From: CAZSAT01 sp964604675
Lineage (GTDB): Bacteria; Myxococcota_A; UBA796; CAJQPC01
DNA: 42,124 nucleotides
NCBI GenBank assembly: GCA_964604675.1
Contig: CAZSAT010000061.1
Coordinates: forward strand, 1-42,124
Reading direction: 5' to 3'
The number at the start of each line of letters is the position of its first letter. The stretch's first letter is position 1. Below, piece by piece: positions 1 to 8,076 of the stretch. Below the pieces are notes generated by a model that saw only the letters and a program-made list of their open reading frames with translations, was not told the DNA's origin and did not search any database. Made by a program: the position numbers and the translations under genes.

Positions 1-825
1 GGGGTGCTCGGTGGCCGTGCTGTCCGGACGCGTGATCAGGTAGCCCGTCTCGTCGGTCTGCAACCACTTCTCGAAGGGCTGGCTGTTGGGCACGTGACCG
101 ATGGCCAGGAACACGCCGGTCAGCTCGACGTCGGCCTCCTCCTGGGTCTTGTTGTTCTTCGTCCGGATGCCGGTCACCGCCGACTCGCCCAGCACGTCGA
201 TCATCTCGGTGTTCCAGAGCACCTCGATCTTGGCGTTCTCGAAGACCCGCTGCTGCATGATCTTGGACGCCCGGAGCTCATCGCGGCGCACCAGGAGGTA
301 GACCTTGGACGCGAACTTCGTGAGGAAGGAGGCTTCCTCCGCGGCCGAGTCCCCTCCTCCGACCACGCACACCACCTGGTCCCGGTAGAAGAAGCCGTCG
401 CAGGTGGCGCAGGCGCTCACCCCGTAGCCCTGGAGCCGGATCTCGTTCTCGAGCCCGAGGTACTTGGCGCTGGCGCCCGTGGCGATGATCACGGTCTGCG
501 CGTAGCCTTCCTCCAGGCCAGCCTTGAAGCGGTACGGCCAGCTGTCGAGGTCGATGGACTCGATGGAGTCCAGCTTGTAGGTGGCGCCGAAGCGCTCGCA
601 CTGCGCCTTCATCCGATCCATCAGCTCGGGCCCCATGATGCCTTCCGGGAAGCCCGGGTAGTTGTCGACATCGGTGGTGATGGTGAGCTGGCCGCCAGGC
701 TGCAGGCCCTCGAAGATGAGCGGCTCGAGGTCCGCGCGCGAGGTGTAGAGCGCCGCGGTGTGACCGGCGGGACCGCTGCCGAAGATGACGACCTTGTGGG
801 GGTTCTCGGAACTGCCCTGCTGCAC
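1..825 (-). CDS. trxB: Thioredoxin reductase, C-terminus cut by window edge
   Basis: FAD/NADPH flavoprotein that reduces thioredoxin in the cytoplasm. Reading from 825 downwards, the protein opens with the FAD-binding stretch VVIFGSGPAGHTAALYTSRA. In the middle it carries the redox pair ACATCDGFFY, the hallmark of the low-molecular-weight bacterial enzyme, followed by the NADPH-binding VVGGGDSAAEEASFL. The last visible residues, DETGYLITRPDSTATEHP, match the family just before the final GVFAAGD FAD motif, so about 40-50 residues lie outside the window. The GTG at 825 is chosen because the FAD motif begins 12 residues later; no ATG is near. It is divergent from queG, with about 50 bases between the starts. 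The family assignment is firm and the start is uncertain. Confidence 0.93.
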   Translation of the reverse strand, partial: MQQGSSENPHKVVIFGSGPAGHTAALYTSRADLEPLIFEGLQPGGQLTITTDVDNYPGFPEGIMGPELMDRMKAQCERFGATYKLDSIESIDLDSWPYRFKAGLEEGYAQTVIIATGASAKYLGLENEIRLQGYGVSACATCDGFFYRDQVVCVVGGGDSAAEEASFLTKFASKVYLLVRRDELRASKIMQQRVFENAKIEVLWNTEMIDVLGESAVTGIRTKNNKTQEEADVELTGVFLAIGHVPNSQPFEKWLQTDETGYLITRPDSTATEHP

Positions 826-877
826 GATGACTCCCGATGCTTGGACGGCCGGTGCTCCTATCCCGATAGAGAGGCGC

Positions 878-1888
878 GTGGACCTCCGGCGGCACATCGA
901 GACACTGGCGGCGCGGCACGGCTTCGTGCACCTCCGGGCGGCGACGGTCGACGGCACCACCCCGGACATCGACCGCTACGATGCCTTCCTGGCCGGTGGC
1001 TTCCATGGCGAGATGGCCTGGATGGGCACGGGTCGGGCAGTTCGAGCCGATCCGGGCCTGCGCGTGCCCGGCGTCCGCAGCGCCGTGGTCCTGGCCCTCG
1101 AGCACCACCACCGACGCCCCCCAGACCCCGGTGGGCTCACCGGGCAGGTGGCGCGCTACGCCTGGGGGCGCGACTACCACAACCTCGTCGGGAAGCGGCT
1201 CCGCAAGGTGATCCGGAGCCTTCGACGCGACGGGGTCGCCTGCTGGGGCGGCGTCGACACCGCGCCGATCTTCGAGCGGGCCTGGGCACGGGAGTCCGGG
1301 CTCGGCTACCGCGGCAAGAACGCTGTGCAGATCCTCCCTGCCCGCGGGAGCTGGATGTTCCTGGCCGTGGTGTTCCTGGCCGAGCCGCTGGAGCCCGATC
1401 GGCCACTGAACGACCACTGCGGGAGCTGCACACGCTGCCTGACCGCGTGCCCGACGGACGCCTTCGTCGGCCCCTACCAGCTCGACCCGCGCGCCTGCAT
1501 CGCCTACTGGACCATCGAGGCGCGGGGCTCGATCCCCGAGCACCTTCGACCTTCTTTCGGGCGATGGGTGTTCGGCTGCGACGCCTGCCAGGAGGTGTGT
1601 CCGCACAACGCCGCGCCCCCCGAGCCCGACGAAGACGAGCTGCGGCCCCGCCACGCCTGGCTCGACCTCCCCTGGCTGCTCGAGGCCACCGACGAGGCCC
1701 TCCGGAGCCGCTTCACCGGCACGCCGCTCCGGCGACCGGGAGCCGATGGGCTCCGACGCAACGCCTGCGTGGTCTTGGGAAACCTCGGCGATCGCTCTGC
1801 GGTTCCCTTGCTCCGGCGCTCGGCCGACGGGGGCTCACCCCTGGTGGCAGAACATGCCCGGTGGGCCCTGCAGCGCCTCGGCGGCTGA
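878..1888 (+). CDS. queG: Epoxyqueuosine reductase QueG
   Basis: Cobalamin- and iron-sulfur-dependent enzyme that reduces epoxyqueuosine to queuosine in the tRNA wobble base, the last step of queuosine synthesis. Two 4Fe-4S binding sites are visible: CGSCTRCLTACP and CDACQEVCP. The N-terminal half has the family blocks GEMAWMG, RYAWGRDYH and the central VDTAPIFERAWA. The C-terminus holds a short HEAT-like repeat (NACVVLGNLGD ... HARWALQRLGG), usual for this family. The GTG at 878 is preceded by GAGAGG and gives the expected N-terminus; an in-frame ATG at 827 would add 17 residues and overlap the trxB leader. At 336 residues the length is typical for QueG. Confidence 0.93.
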   Translation: MDLRRHIETLAARHGFVHLRAATVDGTTPDIDRYDAFLAGGFHGEMAWMGTGRAVRADPGLRVPGVRSAVVLALEHHHRRPPDPGGLTGQVARYAWGRDYHNLVGKRLRKVIRSLRRDGVACWGGVDTAPIFERAWARESGLGYRGKNAVQILPARGSWMFLAVVFLAEPLEPDRPLNDHCGSCTRCLTACPTDAFVGPYQLDPRACIAYWTIEARGSIPEHLRPSFGRWVFGCDACQEVCPHNAAPPEPDEDELRPRHAWLDLPWLLEATDEALRSRFTGTPLRRPGADGLRRNACVVLGNLGDRSAVPLLRRSADGGSPLVAEHARWALQRLGG

Positions 1889-1906
1889 CGCGGGTACCCT
1901 TTCGAC

Positions 1907-3655
1907 GTGAGCGTCGAGATCGACAGCGCGGAGGGCGTGGTCGCGCTGCCCTTCGAGGAGTTCGAAGAACGCGTGCGCCGCGGCCTCGTGCCGGCGCACA
2001 CGAAGGTGCGCGTCGAGGTGCTCACCGGCCGCCGCTTCGTGCCCGCGGGGGAGCTGGAGTTCTACCATGCCCTCGCCGATCCCTCGTACGTCGCCTTCCG
2101 GAGGCGCCTGACCACGCGCGCCGTGCCCTTCGTGACCGCCGCGCTCGTCGGCCTCCAGGTTCGCATCCACCTGTGGAGTCGCGTCCCCGAGGTGTCCGAC
2201 ATGCTCGTCACGCACCTCACGAACTGGGCGCCCGGTGCGCTGGAGAACGGCGAGATCCACCGGCTCTGGAGCTATGGCTTCCTGCACCTGGACTTCACGC
2301 ACCTGCTCCTGAACATGCTCTTCCTCTGCTACTTCGGGTACCACCTCGAGCGCGGTCTCGGGCGCTGGAACCTGGTGGCCATCTACCTGTTCAGCGTGTT
2401 CTGCGGGGCGCTCTTGAGCATGGAGATGAGCCCGGGCCGTCCGAGCCTGGGCGCGAGCGGAGGTGACTTCGGCTTGTTGGCGGCATCGGTGCTGTTCGGG
2501 TGGAAATTCAATGACTTGATACCAAGACGCTCACGCCGATTCTATGGGTGGGCAGTCTTCGTCTACCCGGTGGTGCTGCTGCTGCTCGGCTGGTCGTCGA
2601 ACCAGACGGTCGACAACGCAGGGCACCTGGGAGGCCTGCTCGGTGGCCTCGCCATCGCGGCGCTGCTTCAACCCGCGGGCTGGACCCACCACGACGCGGA
2701 CAACCGGAGGGTGCGACGCGGCACCGCCGTGGTGATGGTCGCTGTCGCCGCCGCGATCTGGCTTCGGGGCCCCTGGTTCTTGCACCTCTCCGCTTGGGAG
2801 GACGCCGAGTACGGGCTCACCGTCGAGCACCCCGAGTATTGGGACCAAGGCTGGTCGTTCACGGGGGACAAGGGGTGGCGGTCGCCCACCGAGACGGCGT
2901 GGCTGGTCGCGAGGACGCGCCGGGACCGGCCGATGACCCTCGCTGACGCCGAGGAAGCCTTCCTGGACCAGCTCCAGGTCCACGGCGCGCGCGTGTCGGT
3001 CGAAGCGACCTGGGACCTGGAGGTCGCCGGCTCCCCGGCCCGCGAGCTCACGCTCACCTACACCCAGCTCGGCAGCGAGGGGGAGATGCGCGCGCTGCTG
3101 ATCGCGCGCGGCGCCTTTGTGCACCGGCTCTACCTCCACTACCGGGCCGACCGCGCCTACCGCTACCGCCAGCTCTGGGAGCGTGTGAAGGCCACCCTCG
3201 ATCTGGACGTGCCGGTGGGCCTGCAGCTCGCCAGGGCCGCCGCACGCGACTATCCGCGGCGCCCGCAGATCCTGCTCAGCCTGGGCCGCGCCGCCGCGCT
3301 CGCTGGCTACCCGGACGAAGCGGCCGAAGCGCTCACGACCGCCCACGAGCTGGCCCGAAGCGACGAGCAACGCAGCGACATCGCCGTGGAGCTGCTGGAG
3401 TTGTACGTGGACTACGGCGTGTGGGGGACCTGGAAGACGGTCGACGCCCTCGTCCACCAGCACGAAGACGACCTCGATGTCCTGGTCGTCGCAGCCGCCG
3501 CGTACCTGCGCGCAGGTGCCGAAGCGGACGCAGCGCTCGCCCTCGAGACCGCATGGCGGCTGGCGCCCGGTCACTTCACCGTCCGCCGAGCCTACGAGAC
3601 GCTGGGCTTCGGCGTGCCGTCGACCCCGTCGGAGGACGAGGAAGGCGCGTGGTAG
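1907..3655 (+). CDS. Rhomboid-family intramembrane serine protease with C-terminal TPR region
   Basis: Multi-spanning membrane protease predicted to cleave transmembrane segments of other proteins. The rhomboid core spans roughly residues 70-255. It includes HLDFTHLLLNMLFL, the nucleophile motif GASGG (Ser184) and the catalytic His240 in DNAGHLGGLLGG, so the Ser-His dyad is intact. A soluble N-terminal region of about 70 residues precedes it. From about residue 430 the C-terminus has TPR-like helices (LSLGRAAALAGYPDEAAEAL). The protein starts at GTG 1907, 18 bases after queG stops. An AT-richer patch lies at about 2500-2560 with codons unlike the rest of the gene. Substrates cannot be inferred from the sequence. 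Confidence 0.85.
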   Translation: MSVEIDSAEGVVALPFEEFEERVRRGLVPAHTKVRVEVLTGRRFVPAGELEFYHALADPSYVAFRRRLTTRAVPFVTAALVGLQVRIHLWSRVPEVSDMLVTHLTNWAPGALENGEIHRLWSYGFLHLDFTHLLLNMLFLCYFGYHLERGLGRWNLVAIYLFSVFCGALLSMEMSPGRPSLGASGGDFGLLAASVLFGWKFNDLIPRRSRRFYGWAVFVYPVVLLLLGWSSNQTVDNAGHLGGLLGGLAIAALLQPAGWTHHDADNRRVRRGTAVVMVAVAAAIWLRGPWFLHLSAWEDAEYGLTVEHPEYWDQGWSFTGDKGWRSPTETAWLVARTRRDRPMTLADAEEAFLDQLQVHGARVSVEATWDLEVAGSPARELTLTYTQLGSEGEMRALLIARGAFVHRLYLHYRADRAYRYRQLWERVKATLDLDVPVGLQLARAAARDYPRRPQILLSLGRAAALAGYPDEAAEALTTAHELARSDEQRSDIAVELLELYVDYGVWGTWKTVDALVHQHEDDLDVLVVAAAAYLRAGAEADAALALETAWRLAPGHFTVRRAYETLGFGVPSTPSEDEEGAW

Positions 3656-3676
3656 CGTCCGCGCACTGGAGGATGT

Positions 3677-4843
3677 CTGTCGACCGACTGGCTCGCCACC
3701 GTTCAACACCTGCGCGTCGCGCAGGCGCGGGCTCGTCGGGAACCGTGGGCCGCTTGGGTCGCTGCCGGACTGGGCTGCCTGCTGGAGCGCATCCCGGAGG
3801 CTGAGTCGCTGCCCGATCCACTCGGCAGTGGGGAACCTCCCCGGGCGGGCGAGCTGGCCGGCCTGTTCGAGGCCATCTGCACCCACCAGGACCGCCTCGT
3901 GCAGGCGGAGGGGCCGCACCTCCAGGACCTGGCCCGCTGGACCGCTTACGGGCACCTCGCTTGCCGGTTCCACAGCCCCGAGGTGGTGTGGCTCGGTCAA
4001 GGCGGGCTCGGGCACCTGAGCACGCCCTTCGAGGTTCGCTGGCTGCCTCGTCCTGGGCTCTCCCTCCCGGTCGCCGAGGACGTGGTGGAGCTCGAGCACC
4101 GCACGACGACCTTCCGGTGCGACCCGAGCCTGCGGCACGACGTCGACGCAACCGACGACCGCGAGCAGCTCCGGGTGCTGGGCTGGGACGACCACGACGT
4201 GGGCCTGCGGGTCACGGCCTCCCGGTGCGCGTCCGCCGACGTTCGGGCCACCCACGGTCAGTTGTCCGCCCGAGCGCCCTCGTCGTGCGAGGCCCTCTGG
4301 AACACCTTCGACAGCGGCATCGGGCAGCCGCTCCCCCTCGCCGCCACGTCCCGGCTCCCCAACGGGCTGAGCGTGCACGGCCTCGTGGTCGTCGGCGACG
4401 CCCTCCCCCTTCCCCTGCGGCGGGACGAGAGCTTCCCGCTCGTGCTCCCCCCCGTGTCCGGCCCGGCCCTGCCCGGCCGCTCCCTCACCGAGAGCGCACG
4501 GCACGCCACAGTGACGAGCCTGGGTGTCGAGGAGGGGCAGATCGGCACACCCCGGCTGCTCGGCTTCGCACGCAACCACCTGCGGGGTGGGGAGCCCCAC
4601 GCGTTCTTCCTCATCCCCCTGGCCGTCGGGGCCGACCGCTTCGACGCACTCCCGGGCGGCGTGACCTGGGTGAAGGCCGCCGCCGCCGCCGACCTGAGTG
4701 AGCGCTACCCCGAGTACCAGCAGCGCGTCTCCGATCTCCGCTCGTGGACCCTGCCTCGGCGGTCCGTGCTTCGCTCGGTCTCCGCCGAGATGCGCGCCAT
4801 CCTGCTGCTCTACCTGCGGCACCTGGACGACTTCGCGGCCTGA
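3677..4843 (+). CDS. Uncharacterised protein, non-canonical start likely
   Basis: No family recognised. The frame is open from the rhomboid stop codon (3653-3655) to 4843, and the sequence before the first conventional start (GTG 3899) reads like real protein: LSTDWLATVQHLRVAQARAR then EPWAAWVAAGLGCLLE. No in-frame ATG, GTG or TTG exists upstream of 3899. A CTG at 3677 sits 4 bases after GGAGG, so it is the best candidate start and would give 388 residues. The protein is soluble, rich in Leu, Arg and Pro, and has no signal peptide or membrane segment. It lies directly behind the rhomboid gene and converges on the glycosyltransferase gene with one base between stops. The coding frame is well supported; the start and function are not. 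Confidence 0.6.
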   Translation: MSTDWLATVQHLRVAQARARREPWAAWVAAGLGCLLERIPEAESLPDPLGSGEPPRAGELAGLFEAICTHQDRLVQAEGPHLQDLARWTAYGHLACRFHSPEVVWLGQGGLGHLSTPFEVRWLPRPGLSLPVAEDVVELEHRTTTFRCDPSLRHDVDATDDREQLRVLGWDDHDVGLRVTASRCASADVRATHGQLSARAPSSCEALWNTFDSGIGQPLPLAATSRLPNGLSVHGLVVVGDALPLPLRRDESFPLVLPPVSGPALPGRSLTESARHATVTSLGVEEGQIGTPRLLGFARNHLRGGEPHAFFLIPLAVGADRFDALPGGVTWVKAAAAADLSERYPEYQQRVSDLRSWTLPRRSVLRSVSAEMRAILLLYLRHLDDFAA

Positions 4844-4844
4844 C

Positions 4845-5513
4845 TCACGAGCGCGCGGCCCGCCACACGCCGCGCAGGCTCTTCTGCAGGTTCACCAACC
4901 CCGCGACGCCATCGTGCATCGACCGGCCGGCTGGCCGGGCCGACACGGCGACCGGCAGCTCCAGGGTGACCAGCCCGGCGCGGGAGGCGGACAGCCTGAG
5001 GTTGGCGTCGGCGACCTCCGGGTCGAGCCGCTCCCCGAGCACGGCGAGGGCGTGCCGATCCCATGCGTGGAAGCCGCTGGTCACGTCGCCCCAGCGGCCG
5101 CCGCCGGCGAGTGCCACCAGGCTGGCCAGCGCACGGTTCGCGACACGCCGTCGCATGCTGGACGGGCTCCGAGTTCCGGCCCGGCTCGCCGTGACCCAGT
5201 TGGCGTGTGCGAGTCCAGCCAGCAGCTCGGGGGCGGCCTCCGGCGGGTGCTGCCCGTCACCGTCGAGCACGACGAGCCGGTGGGCTCCCATCGCCCGCGC
5301 GGCCTGCACGCCCTCCAAGAGGGCACCGGGGTAGCCGCTCGTCTGTTGGCTCAGGACCTGTGCGCCCTCGCCCAGCGCCACCTCCGCGGTGTCGTCTCGA
5401 CTCCCGCTGTCGACCACGAGCAGCACCGCGTCGGGCAGGGTGGCGCGGCAGCGCTGCAGCACACCACCGATGCGGTCGCGCTCGTCCTGTGCCGGCACGA
5501 CGACGACGAGCAC
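4845..5513 (-). CDS. Family 2 glycosyltransferase, DPM1/polyprenyl-phosphate type
   Basis: Predicted to move a sugar from a nucleotide donor to an acceptor, often a polyprenyl phosphate. The N-terminal VVVPAQDERDRIGGVLQ and VVDSGSRDDTAEVA are the usual GT-A nucleotide-binding elements, and LVVLDGDGQHPPEA holds the metal-binding DxD. A later block, GDVTSGFHAWDR, corresponds to the acceptor side of this family. There is no C-terminal membrane domain and the protein is short (222 residues). The GTG start at 5513 has GAGGGAG overlapping the stop of the upstream gene, so the two are translated together. The acceptor is unknown. Confidence 0.82.
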   Translation of the reverse strand: MLVVVVPAQDERDRIGGVLQRCRATLPDAVLLVVDSGSRDDTAEVALGEGAQVLSQQTSGYPGALLEGVQAARAMGAHRLVVLDGDGQHPPEAAPELLAGLAHANWVTASRAGTRSPSSMRRRVANRALASLVALAGGGRWGDVTSGFHAWDRHALAVLGERLDPEVADANLRLSASRAGLVTLELPVAVSARPAGRSMHDGVAGLVNLQKSLRGVWRAARS

Positions 5514-5519
5514 GCTCCC

Positions 5520-6260
5520 TCAGCGCCGCGGCATCGGGTAGGTCTTGCCGCCTCGGAACTGCGGAGCCTGCTGTCGACCACCCGGGCCGCCCTGCTGCAC
5601 GTGCTCCGGGTAGAACTGGTACCAGCCCTGACCGAACACGTTCCACTTGAACTTCTTCATGCGGTCGTTGGCCAGCGCCTGCTGCAGCTCCTTGAGCGGA
5701 CCACTGTCCGGGAGCACCTTGCGCGCCTCCGCCACGGTCTTGAGCGCGGACTCGGCTCCTTCGGCCTTCAAGCGGATGTAGGTGGTCACGCCCCACATCA
5801 GCGGCTCCTTCCTGCCCAACAGCTTCATCTTTCCGAGGCGCTCGAGCGCCGCGTCCTGCTTGCCCTGCCGGAGATCGAGCGCTGCGAGCATCGCGGACGC
5901 CTGCCAGTTCCGCGACCACGCCTTCCCGAGCAGCGGTCGCGCCTTGGACCAGTGTTGCTGGATGTATTCCAGCGCGCCGAGCTGCGCGTAGATCTGCTGA
6001 CTCACGAGGAGCTGCCACGTCCCCAGCGGGAGGGCCTCTTCGAGGATCTTCTTGGCCGGCTTGACCTTGCCCTTCGACAAGGACTCCTGCACCCGGGCCA
6101 TCACCTGTTCGAGCTGGCGGCCCGTGCGCCTTGCGAGCAGGACGTAGGCGATGCCGAAGACGAGCACCGCTGGGAAGATGCCGTAGGTCCAGCTTCCAGC
6201 GAGCCACCCGGCCCCGAAGGCCAAGACGGAGACGCCGCCGGCGATGAGCAGGTTGTACAT
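5520..6260 (-). CDS. Membrane-anchored TPR-like protein
   Basis: A 246-residue protein of unknown function. The N-terminus has two adjacent hydrophobic segments (about residues 4-21 and 26-43, including TYGIFPAVLVFGIAYVLLA) followed by a positive stretch (RRTGRQ). This suggests a hairpin in the inner membrane with the rest in the cytoplasm. Residues about 50-200 form helical repeats resembling TPRs (KVKPAKKILEEALPLG, LDLRQGKQDAALERLGKMKL). The tail is Gly/Gln/Arg-rich and basic. The gene starts at ATG 6260, 35 bases after the VWA gene, and is coupled to the glycosyltransferase downstream. It may act as a scaffold for that enzyme, but this is only inference. Confidence 0.7.
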   Translation of the reverse strand: MYNLLIAGGVSVLAFGAGWLAGSWTYGIFPAVLVFGIAYVLLARRTGRQLEQVMARVQESLSKGKVKPAKKILEEALPLGTWQLLVSQQIYAQLGALEYIQQHWSKARPLLGKAWSRNWQASAMLAALDLRQGKQDAALERLGKMKLLGRKEPLMWGVTTYIRLKAEGAESALKTVAEARKVLPDSGPLKELQQALANDRMKKFKWNVFGQGWYQFYPEHVQQGGPGGRQQAPQFRGGKTYPMPRR

Positions 6261-6295
6261 GAACCCGCTCTAACCCACCGGCGGGATCCGCTGAC

Positions 6296-8005
6296 CTACG
6301 GCAGCCACTCGCCCGACAGCCGACCCGCTGCCCCGACGAGGTCGAGGAGGGCGACCTGGTCCGGCTCCGAGGTGCGCACCGCGCCGCGGAGCACGTCCTG
6401 CACGCGTCCGTAGGTGGCGTCGGAGGTGTGTTGGGAGCCGCGGAGCAGCTCCGCGAAGCTCGCGAGCCCGAAGGCCATGCGCAGGTCAGCGCTCGCCTGG
6501 GCGAAGGTCTTCTTCACCAACCGAGCCGGCAGGTCGGTGAGCCACTCGCGAGCTGGGCGGTCCGCTCCGCGTGGCTTCGCTCGGAGCGAGAGGCGGGCCA
6601 GCAGTCCGTCCGGCGGCGCGTCGTCGCGGAGGCGGAGCTCGTACACGGCGGTGGCCTGCCCTCCCGCATGCAGCTCCCCGGACGCAACGGTGTCGTCTCG
6701 GAAGTCACGGGTCGAGAGCGTGCGGCGCTCGTAGCCGACGAGACGGTAGTGGCTGACGACGGCCGGGTCGAAGGCCACCTGCAGCTTCACGTCGCGCGCG
6801 ACCACGCGCAGGGTCCGGCCGAGCTCCCGGTCCATCAGCGCACGTGCCTCGGTGAGCGTGGAGACGTGGTGCCACGAACCGTCGCCGAACACCGCCAGGT
6901 CCTCGAGGAGCGCGTCGCTGCCGCGATCCCCGCCGATGCCGACCGCCGTGAACGTGACGCCGCGGCGAGCGTACCCGTCGATCTCGTGGAGCAGCGCAGC
7001 GTCACGCGCCCGAGCCAGGTCGGACGCGCCGTCGGTGAAGAGCACGACGCGGTTCTCGACGCCCGGAAGGAAGGCCTCCCAGGACTGGGCGTAGGCGAGG
7101 CGGAGCCCGGCGGCCAGATCGCTCGTGCCCCGGGGCGTCAAGGCCTCGACCGCGGCGTGCACCTCGCCCAGGCGGCTGGTGGGGGTGGCATCGAGCACCA
7201 ACTCGGGAACCTGCCCGCTGCGAACGATCGAGATCGTGTCCTCGTCACCGAGGGACGCGACCAGCTCGTGCAGGCTGGTCTTGACCAGCTCCATGCGGTC
7301 GTCCTGGGCCATGGAGCCGCTGCCGTCCACCAGCAGCGTGACGTGCATCGGCTCGCTACGCACGTTGGTCGGTGCGGCGGCCTGCACGCCGACGCGCATG
7401 ACGTGGTGACCGGCCTTCCAGGGATGGGGGGCCGCCTCCAGGTCCACGGCGAAGGGATCCCCGGCGGCCGGGCGCGGGTAGCCATAGGTCACCGCGTTCA
7501 GCAGCGCCTCGGGCCGAACCCCTTGGGGCGGCGGCAGCAGCCCGCGCTCCACGTAGCCCCGAGCGATGCCCATCGACGCCGTGTCGGCCGCCACGGAGAA
7601 CGCGGAGCTCGGGTGGTCGAGGGTGGGGAGCTCGTCGGACAGCGGCCGGTCGAGCACGAAGACCGGATCGAGGCGTGGCCGGACGGGACGATCGGTCGAC
7701 TCCCATCCGCCATCGACGCTCGGGGCGGTCTTCGCGGACGCGGCCCTGGCGCCCGGCAGGAGCAGATCGACCGGTTCGAGCGGCGCGGCCGGCAGGCCGA
7801 GCACCACCCGCGCCGCGGCCGGCGCGTCCTCGCCCAGCATCGCCTCGCCGACGCGCTCGGTGACATGGACCACCCGAACATCACCGCGATCCGGCAGGGT
7901 GAACATCAACAGACAGCCCCCCAGCAGGCTCGAGAGGCCAACGAGCGCCACCGATCCTGCGGTCATGTGAACGGGCGATCCTTCATGGAAGGGCGCGTGG
8001 GGCAT
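6296..8005 (-). CDS. VWA-domain lipoprotein, YfbK-like
   Basis: Predicted surface or periplasmic lipoprotein with a von Willebrand factor A domain. After a signal region ending in LLGGC (lipobox), a region resembling YfbK_N is followed by the VWA domain with an intact metal site, LLVDGSGSMAQDD, and a matching VLFTDGASD strand. The C-terminal part (VARDVKLQVAFDPAVVSHYR onward) resembles the DUF3520 region found in YfbK-type proteins. ATG 8005 is preferred over ATG 8035 because AGGAG lies 4 bases upstream and the hairpin at 8020-8038 would otherwise be coding. The VWA domain probably binds a divalent metal and a protein partner. The role is unknown. Confidence 0.85.
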   Translation of the reverse strand: MPHAPFHEGSPVHMTAGSVALVGLSSLLGGCLLMFTLPDRGDVRVVHVTERVGEAMLGEDAPAAARVVLGLPAAPLEPVDLLLPGARAASAKTAPSVDGGWESTDRPVRPRLDPVFVLDRPLSDELPTLDHPSSAFSVAADTASMGIARGYVERGLLPPPQGVRPEALLNAVTYGYPRPAAGDPFAVDLEAAPHPWKAGHHVMRVGVQAAAPTNVRSEPMHVTLLVDGSGSMAQDDRMELVKTSLHELVASLGDEDTISIVRSGQVPELVLDATPTSRLGEVHAAVEALTPRGTSDLAAGLRLAYAQSWEAFLPGVENRVVLFTDGASDLARARDAALLHEIDGYARRGVTFTAVGIGGDRGSDALLEDLAVFGDGSWHHVSTLTEARALMDRELGRTLRVVARDVKLQVAFDPAVVSHYRLVGYERRTLSTRDFRDDTVASGELHAGGQATAVYELRLRDDAPPDGLLARLSLRAKPRGADRPAREWLTDLPARLVKKTFAQASADLRMAFGLASFAELLRGSQHTSDATYGRVQDVLRGAVRTSEPDQVALLDLVGAAGRLSGEWLP

Positions 8006-8019
8006 GGGGGCTCCTGGGG

Positions 8020-8038
8020 TGTGTGCCAGCGGCACACA
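8020..8038. other. Perfect 8-bp stem-loop upstream of the VWA gene
   Basis: TGTGTGCC, a three-base loop, then GGCACACA: a perfect inverted repeat between the tricorn-like gene stop (8077) and the VWA start (8005). It ends just before the AGGAG ribosome site of the VWA gene. There is no T-tract on either side, so it does not look like an intrinsic terminator. A role in mRNA stability or translation of the VWA gene, or as a protein-binding site, is possible. Confidence 0.5.
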
Positions 8039-8076
8039 GGTGCGACGCTCGCCGCGGCTGGGTGCTTACACCCCGA

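Noticed and set aside
4..2466. Long 820-codon plus-strand frame over trxB, queG and rhomboid
   Set aside because: It reads as Arg/Pro/Ala-rich low-complexity sequence in the wrong frame. The real genes on both strands have clear catalytic motifs. Such shadow frames are expected at this GC content.
8005..8035. ATG 8035 as start of the VWA protein
   Set aside because: It would place the hairpin in the coding region and has no ribosome site; ATG 8005 has AGGAG at 4 bases.
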